A stretch of DNA of 64,000 nt from Amycolatopsis acidiphila. GTDB lineage: Bacteria; Actinomycetota; Actinomycetes; Mycobacteriales; Pseudonocardiaceae. Positions 10,663 to 18,211 of this stretch are shown here, piece after piece. Below the pieces are notes generated by a model. It made no database searches. It saw nothing but the letters and a program-made list of their open reading frames with translations, and was not told the origin of the DNA. Within the stretch, counting starts at the first letter, position 1. Each line of letters opens with the position of its first letter. The position numbers were made by a program, and so were the translations under genes. The DNA lies in assembly GCF_021391495.1 (NCBI RefSeq), contig NZ_CP090063.1:1922001-1986000 (forward strand), in the 5' to 3' direction.

Positions 10663-12482
10663 TGTTCGCCCTGTCGCTGTCCACCTTCCGGGAGCGCTGG
10701 CAGTTGTTCCTCGGCGCGATCTTCACGGTGCTGCTGGGCGTGGCCCTGGTGCAGTCCTCGCTGTTGATCCTGATCTCGGCGACCTCCTACGTCGAGGCGA
10801 TCGTCCTGGTCGCGATGACGCTCGGGATCGCCGCGTTCCTCGCGGTCTTCATCGTCAGCTCCACGTTCGCGTTCACCATCGCGCAGCGCCGTCGCGACCT
10901 GGCGCTGCTCCGGCTCGTCAGGGGCAGCCGCCGCCAGCTGCGCAGGCTGCTGCTGTCGGAGGCGTTCCTGCTGGGGCTGCTCGGCACCGCGCTCGGCGTC
11001 CCGCTGGGCCTGGTGACCATGCGTGTGCAGGCGTGGCTGCTGACCGACCTCGGGTTCGTGCCGAACGCGTTCACCGCGCAGTGGCACGACTGGATCCTCG
11101 GCGTGTCCGCGGGCATCGGTATCGGCGTCTCGCAGCTCGGGGTGCTGGCCGCTTCGCGGCGTGCCTCCCGGGTGCGGCCGCTGGATGCGTTGCGGGACAA
11201 CGGCGACGCGGCCCGGGTGATGACGGGCGCGCGCTGGTTCTTCGGGCTGTTGTTCCTCGCCGGGGCGATCGCGCTGGTGACGGTGTCGCGGTTCGCCGGG
11301 CCCAGCGGGGCGATCCCGATTTCGATCAACGTGGCCATCACCGCGGCCGTCGCGCTCAGCGCCCTCAGCCCGCTCGTCGTGCCGCTGATCGGCCGGCTGT
11401 TGGGGCTGGTCCTGGGCCGCACGACACTCGGTGGCCTCGCGCAGGCGAACCTTCGCGACGGGGTCCGGCGCAGCGCGTCGACCGCGGCTCCGCTGCTCGT
11501 GCTGGTGGCGCTCGTGCTGGGTATGTCCGGCGCGCTGTCGACGCTTTCGGCGGCGGGACACCGCGAGCTGGTCGAGGACGTCCGGGCGGACTTCGTGGTG
11601 AACTCCGCCGACGTCGGGCAGCTGCCGGGGATCGCCGCGGCGTCGACCGAGTACACCGTGCCGGTCACGGTCACCACCGTGAAGCACGACGACGAGGACC
11701 ACGACGACGAGGACCACGACGACGAGCAGGCCCTCGCCGTCGACGAGGCCGACTACCAGCAGGTGCACCGGCAGGCGCCGGTGCGCGGTTCGCTGGACGA
11801 CCTGCACGGCCTGACCGTCGCGGCGACGGACTTCGACCTCGGCGAGACCGTTCGCCTGCGGATCGGCGACCGCGATGTCGAACCGCGTGTGGTGGCCGTG
11901 CTGCCCGAGAGCCTCAACGGCGGGCCCAGCCTGCTGTTGCCGCGTGACCTGGTGCCGGCGGCTGCCCTCGGCCCGGCGCGGACCCTCGTCGAGCTGCGGC
12001 CCGGCGCCGGCGCGGCGGCGGTTGCGGCCGCCCTGCCGCAACCGATGTCCACAGTGGACCAGTGGATCGCGGCGAGCGCGTCGAAACAGGACACCACGAA
12101 CTCGGGCATCATGACCGTGCTGATGGGGCTCGCCGGGCTCTACTCGCTGGTGGCCGTGATCAACGCGGTGGTGATCGCGGCGGCCGAGCGCAAGGCCGAG
12201 TTCGCCGCCGCCCGCGTCACGGGTCTTCGCCGTGGCCAGGTCGTGCGGATGGCGCTGCTCGAGTCCTGGGCGGTCACGACCGTCGGCGTCCTGCTGGGCG
12301 CGCTCGCCGCGGCCGGGACGCTGACCGGCATCGCCTCGGTGGCCCGCATGGTCTCGGTGCCCTGGGCGGTGCTGGGCCTCGTGGTCGCGGGCGCCTTCCT
12401 CGTCGTCGGCGTGACCAGCGTGTGGACCGGCCTCTCGGCGACGCGGCAGGCTCCGGTGACCCTGGTCGGGGCCCGCGAGTAG
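10662..12482 (+). CDS. FtsX-like ABC transporter permease with an acidic His/Asp repeat
   Basis: The 606-residue membrane protein has two FtsX-type domains, each with helices around a large extracellular segment; hydrophobic stretches lie near residues 20-90, 185-270 and 480-600. In the extracellular part the run KHDDEDHDDEDHDDEQ (near residues 341-356) is encoded by a 15-bp tandem repeat and could bind divalent metal. ATG 10662 has GGAGG just upstream and overlaps the ATPase stop. It forms an exporter or signalling ABC complex with the preceding ATPase. Confidence 0.88.
   Translation: MFALSLSTFRERWQLFLGAIFTVLLGVALVQSSLLILISATSYVEAIVLVAMTLGIAAFLAVFIVSSTFAFTIAQRRRDLALLRLVRGSRRQLRRLLLSEAFLLGLLGTALGVPLGLVTMRVQAWLLTDLGFVPNAFTAQWHDWILGVSAGIGIGVSQLGVLAASRRASRVRPLDALRDNGDAARVMTGARWFFGLLFLAGAIALVTVSRFAGPSGAIPISINVAITAAVALSALSPLVVPLIGRLLGLVLGRTTLGGLAQANLRDGVRRSASTAAPLLVLVALVLGMSGALSTLSAAGHRELVEDVRADFVVNSADVGQLPGIAAASTEYTVPVTVTTVKHDDEDHDDEDHDDEQALAVDEADYQQVHRQAPVRGSLDDLHGLTVAATDFDLGETVRLRIGDRDVEPRVVAVLPESLNGGPSLLLPRDLVPAAALGPARTLVELRPGAGAAAVAAALPQPMSTVDQWIAASASKQDTTNSGIMTVLMGLAGLYSLVAVINAVVIAAAERKAEFAAARVTGLRRGQVVRMALLESWAVTTVGVLLGALAAAGTLTGIASVARMVSVPWAVLGLVVAGAFLVVGVTSVWTGLSATRQAPVTLVGARE
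11685..11729 (+). repeat. 15-bp in-frame tandem repeat encoding HDDED units
   Basis: Three units of CACGACGACGAGGAC follow one another; units one and two are identical and the third differs at two bases at its end. The repeat keeps frame inside the ABC permease and encodes the histidine/aspartate-rich stretch of the extracellular domain. Confidence 0.85.
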
Positions 12483-12497
12483 ACCTTCACGGCTCGA

Positions 12498-12513
12498 CTT
12501 AGGGTAGCCTAAG
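12498..12513. promoter_or_regulatory. DtxR/IdeR-type iron box upstream of the siderophore-interacting gene
   Basis: CTTAGG-GTAG-CCTAAG is a perfect 6+6 inverted repeat containing TTAGG/CCTAA, the core of the actinobacterial iron-box consensus. It lies 27 bp before the ATG of a siderophore-interacting protein, where an iron repressor would block transcription when iron is plentiful. Confidence 0.75.
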
Positions 12514-12540
12514 GGCTTGGGATGAGTTGAGGAGCAGCGA

Positions 12541-13365
12541 ATGGCGGACAAGCCCGCACGCAAGAGCCGGCCCGCGGTCAGGTTGCGTGTCCTGCGCACG
12601 CAGCGGCTGACGCCGCACATGATCCGGATCGTGGCCGGCGGCCAGGGCCTGGCGGCCTTCCAGCCGAACGAGTTCACCGACGCCTACGTCAAGGTGCTTT
12701 TCCCGGCGCCCGGCGTGCGGTACCCGGAGCCGTTCGACATGGGCCTGATCCGCGCCGAGTACTCGCGCGAGCAATGGCCGGTGATGCGCAGCTACACCGT
12801 GCGCCACTACGACGCGAACGCCGGTGAACTGGCCATCGACTTCGTCCACCACGGGGACCAGGGCGTCGCCGGGCCGTGGGCGCGCGAGGCGAAGCCCGGC
12901 GACGAGCTGCTGCTCAACGGGCCGGGCGGGGCGTACGCGCCGGGCGAGGAGGCGGACTGGCACCTGCTGGTCGGCGACGAGAGCGCGCTGCCCGCGATCG
13001 CGCTGACGCTGGAAGCGATGCCGGCCGGGGTGCCCGTGCGGGTGTTCGTCGAGGTCGAGGACGCGGACGAGGAGCAGCCGCTGGTCACCAAGGGCGACGC
13101 GCAGATCCGCTGGATCCACCGCGCGGCCGGCGAGGACCTGGTGGCGGCCGTGCGTGAGCTGGACTTCCCGGCGGGCACGGTGCAGGCGTTCGTCCACGGC
13201 GAGGCGGGCTTCGTGCGGGAGCTGCGCCGTCACCTGCTCGACGAGCGTGGTGTGCGCAAGGACCTGCTGTCGATCTCCGGCTACTGGCGCCGCGGTGCGA
13301 CGGACGAGGAGTGGCGCGCGGAGAAGGCCGCGGAACGGGCGGCGGCGGAGCAGCGCGCGGGTTGA
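12541..13365 (+). CDS. Siderophore-interacting protein (FAD/NAD(P)H ferric-siderophore reductase)
   Basis: The 274-residue protein has the SIP architecture: an N-terminal FAD-binding barrel with MRSYTVRHYD (the RxYTxR flavin motif, around residues 82-91), HHGDQGVAGPWA and GPGGAYAP, then a C-terminal NAD(P)-binding domain with GDESALPAIA and the SISGYWRRG ending. The family (ViuB/YqjH-like) releases iron by reducing ferric siderophores in the cytoplasm. The iron box just upstream supports iron-starvation induction. It stands alone as a transcription unit. Confidence 0.93.
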   Translation: MADKPARKSRPAVRLRVLRTQRLTPHMIRIVAGGQGLAAFQPNEFTDAYVKVLFPAPGVRYPEPFDMGLIRAEYSREQWPVMRSYTVRHYDANAGELAIDFVHHGDQGVAGPWAREAKPGDELLLNGPGGAYAPGEEADWHLLVGDESALPAIALTLEAMPAGVPVRVFVEVEDADEEQPLVTKGDAQIRWIHRAAGEDLVAAVRELDFPAGTVQAFVHGEAGFVRELRRHLLDERGVRKDLLSISGYWRRGATDEEWRAEKAAERAAAEQRAG

Positions 13366-13370
13366 CGCGG

Positions 13371-13394
13371 CGGTACTTTGGCACGAAAGTACCG
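13371..13394. promoter_or_regulatory. Perfect 9+9 bp inverted repeat touching the beta-lactamase start
   Basis: CGGTACTTT-GGCACG-AAAGTACCG ends three bases before the ATG at 13398. A TTGACG hexamer at 13362-13367 lies just upstream and no Shine-Dalgarno sequence precedes the ATG, so the mRNA may be leaderless with this palindrome as operator over the promoter. The regulator is not in the immediate vicinity. Confidence 0.55.
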
Positions 13395-13397
13395 AAT

Positions 13398-14624
13398 ATG
13401 ATTCTAAAAGCGGACGCCGAGCCGGCCGAGGCCGGGTTCGACGCGGACCGGTTGACGCGCATCGACCGGCACTTCGCCCGTTATGTCGACGACGGCCTGT
13501 TGCCGGGCTGGCAGATCGTCGTCACCCGGCGCGGGAAGCTCGTGCACGTCTCGGAGTACGGGCGGCGCGACATCGAGGCCGACAAACCGGTCGAGCCCGA
13601 CACGACGTGGCGGATCTTCTCGATGACCAAGCCGGTCACGTCCGTCGCCGCGATGATGCTGTTCGAAGAGGGCGCCTTCGACCTGACCGACCCGATCTCG
13701 CGCTGGCTGCCGGAGTTCGCCGCGCCGCGGGTGTACGTGAAGGGGTCGGCGCTCAACCCGCTCACCGAGGCGGCGACCGAGCCGATCCGGGTCTGGCACC
13801 TGCTCAGCCACACGTCGGGCCTGACCTACGGCTTCCACCACGCGCACCCGGTCGACGCGATGTACCGGCAGGCCGGCTTCGAGTGGGGTGCGCCGCCCGG
13901 GCTCGACCTGGCCGCGTGCAGCGAGCGGTGGGCGCAGCTGCCGCTGGTGTTCCAGCCCGGCAGCGAGTGGAACTACTCGATCTCGACGGACGTGCTCGGC
14001 CGGCTCGTCGAGGTGGTGTCCGGTCAGCCGCTCGACGAGTTCTTCGCGCAGCGGATCTTCGCGCCGCTGGGCATGGCGGACACGTCGTTCGGCACGGACG
14101 ACACCGAGCGGCTGGCCGCGGTGTACGTGCCCGAGCCGGGTACCCGCAAGGCGATCCGCAACGAGGCCTTCGGTCGGACCGGCGTCGGGCGACCGGCGTA
14201 CTTCTCCGGCGGCGGCGGGCTCGTCTCGACGGCGGCGGACTATCACCGGTTCACGCAGTTCCTGTTGCGGCGCGGCGAACTCGACGGCGTCCGGCTGCTG
14301 AGCCCGCGGACGGTGGCGTTGATGGCGAGCAACCACCTGCCGGGCGACGTCGACCTCGAGGCGTACGGCCGGCCGCTGTTCGCGGAGATGCCCTTCGACG
14401 GTTTCGGCTTCGGGCTGGGCTTCTCGGTGCTGAAGGACCCGGTGAAGGCGAAGACGCTGTCCAGCCCGGGCGAGTACGCCTGGGGCGGTGCGGCGAGCAC
14501 CGCGTTCTGGGTCGACCCGGTGCAGGAGGTGACGGCGTTGTTCTTCACGCAACTGGTGCCGTCGAGCACCCACCCGATCCGCCAGCATCTGCGGCAGCTG
14601 GTGTATCAGGCGTTGGTGGAGTAG
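13398..14624 (+). CDS. Class C beta-lactamase-like serine hydrolase
   Basis: The 408-residue protein belongs to the beta-lactamase/penicillin-binding transpeptidase-like family (EstB/LACTB type). The nucleophile motif is SMTK (S75-K78) and the second motif is in WNYSIST. No signal peptide is visible at the start chosen, so a cytoplasmic esterase or peptidase is at least as likely as an antibiotic-degrading enzyme. ATG 13398 is the first start in frame after the palindrome and begins the conserved region; longer frames overlap the preceding gene. Confidence 0.85.
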   Translation: MILKADAEPAEAGFDADRLTRIDRHFARYVDDGLLPGWQIVVTRRGKLVHVSEYGRRDIEADKPVEPDTTWRIFSMTKPVTSVAAMMLFEEGAFDLTDPISRWLPEFAAPRVYVKGSALNPLTEAATEPIRVWHLLSHTSGLTYGFHHAHPVDAMYRQAGFEWGAPPGLDLAACSERWAQLPLVFQPGSEWNYSISTDVLGRLVEVVSGQPLDEFFAQRIFAPLGMADTSFGTDDTERLAAVYVPEPGTRKAIRNEAFGRTGVGRPAYFSGGGGLVSTAADYHRFTQFLLRRGELDGVRLLSPRTVALMASNHLPGDVDLEAYGRPLFAEMPFDGFGFGLGFSVLKDPVKAKTLSSPGEYAWGGAASTAFWVDPVQEVTALFFTQLVPSSTHPIRQHLRQLVYQALVE

Positions 14625-14630
14625 GGGTTT

Positions 14631-14724
14631 GCCCGACTCGACCGCCTGCATGAGGTGAGATGAGCGGGCTTTTACTGGCTCATCTTTGAGCCTGCCCGTC
14701 CGGCGAGGACTCTCTTGATCTTTT
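14631..14724 (-). repeat. Dispersed intergenic repeat, copy A (inverted relative to 48277)
   Basis: Read on the minus strand, the first 36 bases (14724 down to 14689) match 48277-48312 exactly; three mismatches then GATGAGCCAG follow, and after a small gap the sequences match again through ATCTCACCTC and GGTCGAGT. Both copies lie between convergent genes. No open reading frame is evident, so this is probably a non-coding repeat family. Confidence 0.8.
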
Positions 14725-14978
14725 GTCCCGCGCTTCGCGCGGGGGTCGTCGGAGGAGCCGGCCCACCCCGGTTTTTTGATCGTTCAGCGGCCGGCACGCC
14801 GGCCGCTGAAGAGGCTGGGTATCGGGGTTGAGGGGACGGCTGGGCTCGGCTCCTCTCGGCTGCCGTCGCCGGGTTCGCCATCGCGGGGTGGCCGGGCGCT
14901 GTCGGGTTGCCGTTTGTGGGTGGCTGGGCGTTGTTGGGCTCGCCAGTGTGGCTGCCCGGTGATGGAATTCCGGCCGTC
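14725..14978. other. Rest of the convergent intergenic region, with two GC-rich hairpins
   Basis: I see no gene here. CCCGCGC-TTC-GCGCGGG (14727-14743) and a 13+13 bp perfect stem with a 2-base loop (14783-14795 with 14798-14810, TTCAGCGGCCGGC) could fold strongly. Neither has a clear U-tract, but strong hairpins between convergent genes often stop transcription in high-GC bacteria. Confidence 0.55.
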
Positions 14979-15974
14979 CTACGCCGCCAGCTTTCCGATG
15001 ATGTCCTCGTACGCCGCGAGGGTGCGCTCCCGCTCATCGTGCATCAGGTACACCGCGAACTGGTCCACCCCCAGCTCCGCGAGCTCCTGCAACCGCTCGA
15101 TGTGGGCGCTCGCGGGGCCCGTCAGGCAGAACCTGTCGACGATCTCGTCCGGGACGAAGTCCGTCGACGGGTTGCCCGCGCGGCCGTGGTGGGCGTAGTC
15201 GTACCCCTCCCGCTCACGAATGTAGTCCGTCAGCTCGTGCGGTACCGGGCCCGAATCACCATACCGCGCAACGAGATCCGCCACGTGGTTGCCGACCATG
15301 CCGCCGAACCACCGGAGCTGCTCCCGCTGGTGCGCGACATCCTCTCCGACATAGGCAGGCGCAGCCACGCAGATGGTGATGCCCGCCGGGTCACGGCCCG
15401 CCGCGCGGGCGGCTTCGCGGACCGAGCCGACCGTCCAGCGGGCGATCGCCGGGTCGGCACACTGCAGGATGAACCCGTCGGCGTGCTCGCCCACCATTTT
15501 GAGTGCCTTCGGACCGTACCCGGCCATCCACATCTCCAGCCGGCCGTTGCGCACCCACGGGATCTGCACGGGCGTCTCCCTCAACAGTACCGAACGCCCC
15601 TCCGCCAGCTCCTTGATCACGTGCATCGAGTCCCGCAGCGTGGCCAAAGTGGACGGTGGCTTGCCGATCACCCGGTGTGCCGAGTCGCCCCGGCCGATGC
15701 CGCAGACCGTCCGGTTGCCGAACATGTCGTTCAGTGTGGCGAACAACGACGCCATCACCGACCAGTCCCGGGTGCCGGGACTGGTGACCATCGGCCCCAC
15801 GATCATCGACGACGTGGCGGCGAGGATCTGCGAATAGATGACGAACGGCTCCTGCCACAGGACGCACGAGTCGAACGTCCAACCGTAGCCGAACCCGCGG
15901 TCCTCGGCCTCCTTCATCAACCGCACGACGTCCCGCGCCGGCGGGTCGGTCTGCAGCACCACCCCGAAATCCAT
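14979..15974 (-). CDS. LLM-class flavin/F420-dependent oxidoreductase of a dihydropyrimidinase-associated family
   Basis: The 331-residue TIM-barrel protein begins MDFGVVLQTDPPARDVVRLM and matches the bacterial luciferase-like fold (GYGWTFDSCVLWQEPF; GIGRGDSAHRVIGKPP). From memory it resembles the TIGR03842 (CPS_4043) family, often found beside dihydropyrimidinases. It lies 9 bp downstream of the dihydropyrimidinase gene on the same strand, so it is almost certainly in that operon. The reaction is not established; a role in pyrimidine or hydantoin breakdown is inferred from context only. Confidence 0.82.
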   Translation of the reverse strand: MDFGVVLQTDPPARDVVRLMKEAEDRGFGYGWTFDSCVLWQEPFVIYSQILAATSSMIVGPMVTSPGTRDWSVMASLFATLNDMFGNRTVCGIGRGDSAHRVIGKPPSTLATLRDSMHVIKELAEGRSVLLRETPVQIPWVRNGRLEMWMAGYGPKALKMVGEHADGFILQCADPAIARWTVGSVREAARAAGRDPAGITICVAAPAYVGEDVAHQREQLRWFGGMVGNHVADLVARYGDSGPVPHELTDYIREREGYDYAHHGRAGNPSTDFVPDEIVDRFCLTGPASAHIERLQELAELGVDQFAVYLMHDERERTLAAYEDIIGKLAA

Positions 15975-15983
15975 CCCGCCCCC

Positions 15984-17369
15984 TCAGTTCAGATATTGAC
16001 ACAGCTCGCGCGGCAGGAACTCCCCGTGCCCGGTCCCGGCGCTGAAGGTCCCGGACGACACGACCACCTTTCCGCGGGACAACACGGTCTCGACCTTGCC
16101 GGTGATCTCGAAGCCCTCGTACGCCGAGTAGTCCACGGCCATGTGGTGCGTTTCCGCCGACAGGGTCTGCCGCGCGGCCGGGTCGTAGATCACGATGTCC
16201 GCGTCCGAACCCGGCGCGATGACACCCTTGCGCGGGTACAGCCCGAACATCCGCGCCGGTGTCGTCGAGCAGGCCTCGACCCACCGGCCCAGCGAGATCT
16301 CACCGGCCACGACGCCCTGGTGCAGCAGGTCCATCCGGTGCTCCACGCCCGGCATCCCGTTGGGGATCTTGGAGAAGTCGCCGCGGCCGAGCTCCTTCTG
16401 GTCCTTGAAGCAGAACGGGCAGTGGTCGGTCGAGACCACGGACAGGTCGTTCGTGCGCAGTCCGCGCCACAGGTCCGCCTGGTGCTTCTTCTCCCGCAAC
16501 GGGGGAGAAGCGACGTACTTCGCGCCCTCGAAGTCCGGCTTCGCCAGGTCCTCGATGGACAGGTACAGATACTGCGGGCACGTCTCGGCGAACACGTTCT
16601 GGCCCTCGTTGCGTGCCTCGGCCACCGCGGAAAGCGCTTCCGCGGCCGACAGGTGCACGATGTAGAGCGGCGAACCGGTCACCTTCGCCAGCGCGATGGC
16701 CCGCGAGGTCGCCTCACCCTCCAGAATGGACGGACGGGTCAGCCCGTGCTGCACCGGGTCGCCCTTGCCCGCGGCCAAGGACTGCGCCACCAGCTCGTCG
16801 ATCGCGATGCCGTTCTCCGCGTGCATCATGATGGTCGAGCCGGTCTCGGTGGCCTTCTGCATCGCCCGCAGGATCTCGCCGTCGGTCGAGTAGAACACCC
16901 CGGGATAGGCCATGAACATCTTGAAGCTCGACACCCCGGCGTCGATGCACGTCCCCATCTCCTTGAGCGTGCTGTCGTTGACGTCGGAGACGATCATGTG
17001 GAAACCGTAGTCGATCGCGCAGTTGCCGTCGGCCTTCTCGTGCCACTTGTCCAGTGTGGACACCAGCGAGGTGCCCTTGGCCTGCACGGCGAAGTCGATG
17101 ATCGTCGTGGTCCCGCCCCAGGCCGCGGCCGTGGTGCCGGTCTCGAACGTGTCGGCGGAGAACGTGCCGCCGAAGGGCATCTCCATGTGCGTGTGGGCGT
17201 CGATCCCGCCCGGCATGACGTACTTCCCGGTCGCGTCGAGCACGGTGTCCGCGTTGTCGAACACTCCCGGCGCGGTGACGGCCACCACGCGCTCGTCCTC
17301 GATCAGCACGTCCGCGGAAGTCCCGCCGGTGGGGGACAGCACCGTCCCGCCCTTGATGAGAGTGCGCAT
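15984..17369 (-). CDS. hydA: Dihydropyrimidinase / D-hydantoinase
   Basis: The 461-residue amidohydrolase opens dihydrouracil, dihydrothymine or hydantoin rings to N-carbamoyl amino acids. Metal ligands are in place: H59 and H61 (DAHTHMEMPFGG), the carbamylated lysine K150 (SSFKMFMAYPGVF), H183 (MMHAENG), H239 (YIVHLSA) and D315 (STDHCPF). The length is normal. ATG 17369 is chosen because it shares one base with the stop of the amidohydrolase gene before it and starts the conserved MRTLIKGGTV; a longer frame to 17426 overlaps that gene. Confidence 0.95.
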   Translation of the reverse strand: MRTLIKGGTVLSPTGGTSADVLIEDERVVAVTAPGVFDNADTVLDATGKYVMPGGIDAHTHMEMPFGGTFSADTFETGTTAAAWGGTTTIIDFAVQAKGTSLVSTLDKWHEKADGNCAIDYGFHMIVSDVNDSTLKEMGTCIDAGVSSFKMFMAYPGVFYSTDGEILRAMQKATETGSTIMMHAENGIAIDELVAQSLAAGKGDPVQHGLTRPSILEGEATSRAIALAKVTGSPLYIVHLSAAEALSAVAEARNEGQNVFAETCPQYLYLSIEDLAKPDFEGAKYVASPPLREKKHQADLWRGLRTNDLSVVSTDHCPFCFKDQKELGRGDFSKIPNGMPGVEHRMDLLHQGVVAGEISLGRWVEACSTTPARMFGLYPRKGVIAPGSDADIVIYDPAARQTLSAETHHMAVDYSAYEGFEITGKVETVLSRGKVVVSSGTFSAGTGHGEFLPRELCQYLN

Positions 17370-18211
17370 CACGGCGCCACGATCGAGTCGTAGGAGTCGG
17401 GACGGCGGTCCCGGTAGAACGCCCACAGGTCCCGGACCTCGGCGAGCCTGTCCATGTCGAGGTCACGCACGACGACCTCGTCCTTCTCGTCCGATGCCGC
17501 GTCCCCGACCAGCTCGCCGCGCGGGTCGACGAAGTACGTCTGACCGTAGAAGTCGTTTTCCCCCAACGGTTCTATGCCGACGCGGTTGATCGCGCCGACG
17601 TAGTACTCGTTCGCCACCGCCGCCGCGGGCTGCTCGAGCCGCCACAGGTACTGCGACAGGCCACGGCTCGTCGCGGACGGGTTGAACACGATCTTCGCTC
17701 CGGCCAGGCCCAGCGCCCGCCAGCCCTCGGGGAAGTGCCGGTCGTAGCAGATGTAGACGCCGATCCGGCCGACCGCGGTGTCGAAGATCGGATAGCCGGT
17801 GTTGCCGGGCCGGAAGTAGAACTTCTCCCAGAAGCCCTTCACCTGCGGGATGTGGTTCTTCCGGTACTTGCCGAGGTACTTCCCGTCGGCGTCGATCACC
17901 GCCGCGGTGTTGTAGTAGACCCCCGGCTGCTCCTGCTCGTACATCGGCGCGACGATCACGATCCCGTGCCGCTCGGCCACCTCCTGCATGAGCTTGGTGG
18001 TCGGCCCGTCCGGGATGCCCTCGGTGTAGGAGTAGTAGTCGGCGTCCTGCACCTGGCAGAAGTACGGGCCGTAGAACAGTTCCTGCAGGCACACCACCTG
18101 CGCGCCCTGCGAGGCGGCGGCACCGATCGCCTCGACGGCGCCGGCGATCATCGAGTCCTTGTCACCCGTCCACCGCTGCTGCACCAAGGCGGCCCTGACC
18201 AGGTTGCTCAC
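17369..18211 (-). CDS. Nitrilase-family N-carbamoyl-beta-alanine amidohydrolase (beta-ureidopropionase-like)
   Basis: The 280-residue carbon-nitrogen hydrolase has the full E-K-C triad: E44 (LQELFYGPYF), K118 (KYRKNHIPQ) and C155 (GVYICYDRHFPE). The family includes beta-ureidopropionase and N-carbamoylputrescine amidase. Next to dihydropyrimidinase it should hydrolyse the N-carbamoyl product to beta-alanine (or a D-amino acid), CO2 and ammonia. The start is GTG 18211, which gives the standard N-terminus; this makes a 50-bp overlap with the permease gene upstream. Confidence 0.9.
   Translation of the reverse strand: MSNLVRAALVQQRWTGDKDSMIAGAVEAIGAAASQGAQVVCLQELFYGPYFCQVQDADYYSYTEGIPDGPTTKLMQEVAERHGIVIVAPMYEQEQPGVYYNTAAVIDADGKYLGKYRKNHIPQVKGFWEKFYFRPGNTGYPIFDTAVGRIGVYICYDRHFPEGWRALGLAGAKIVFNPSATSRGLSQYLWRLEQPAAAVANEYYVGAINRVGIEPLGENDFYGQTYFVDPRGELVGDAASDEKDEVVVRDLDMDRLAEVRDLWAFYRDRRPDSYDSIVAP

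Noticed and set aside
9906..12677. 923-codon minus-strand open frame opposite the ABC transporter
   Set aside because: Low-complexity shadow translation without any domain; the plus strand has ABC motifs.
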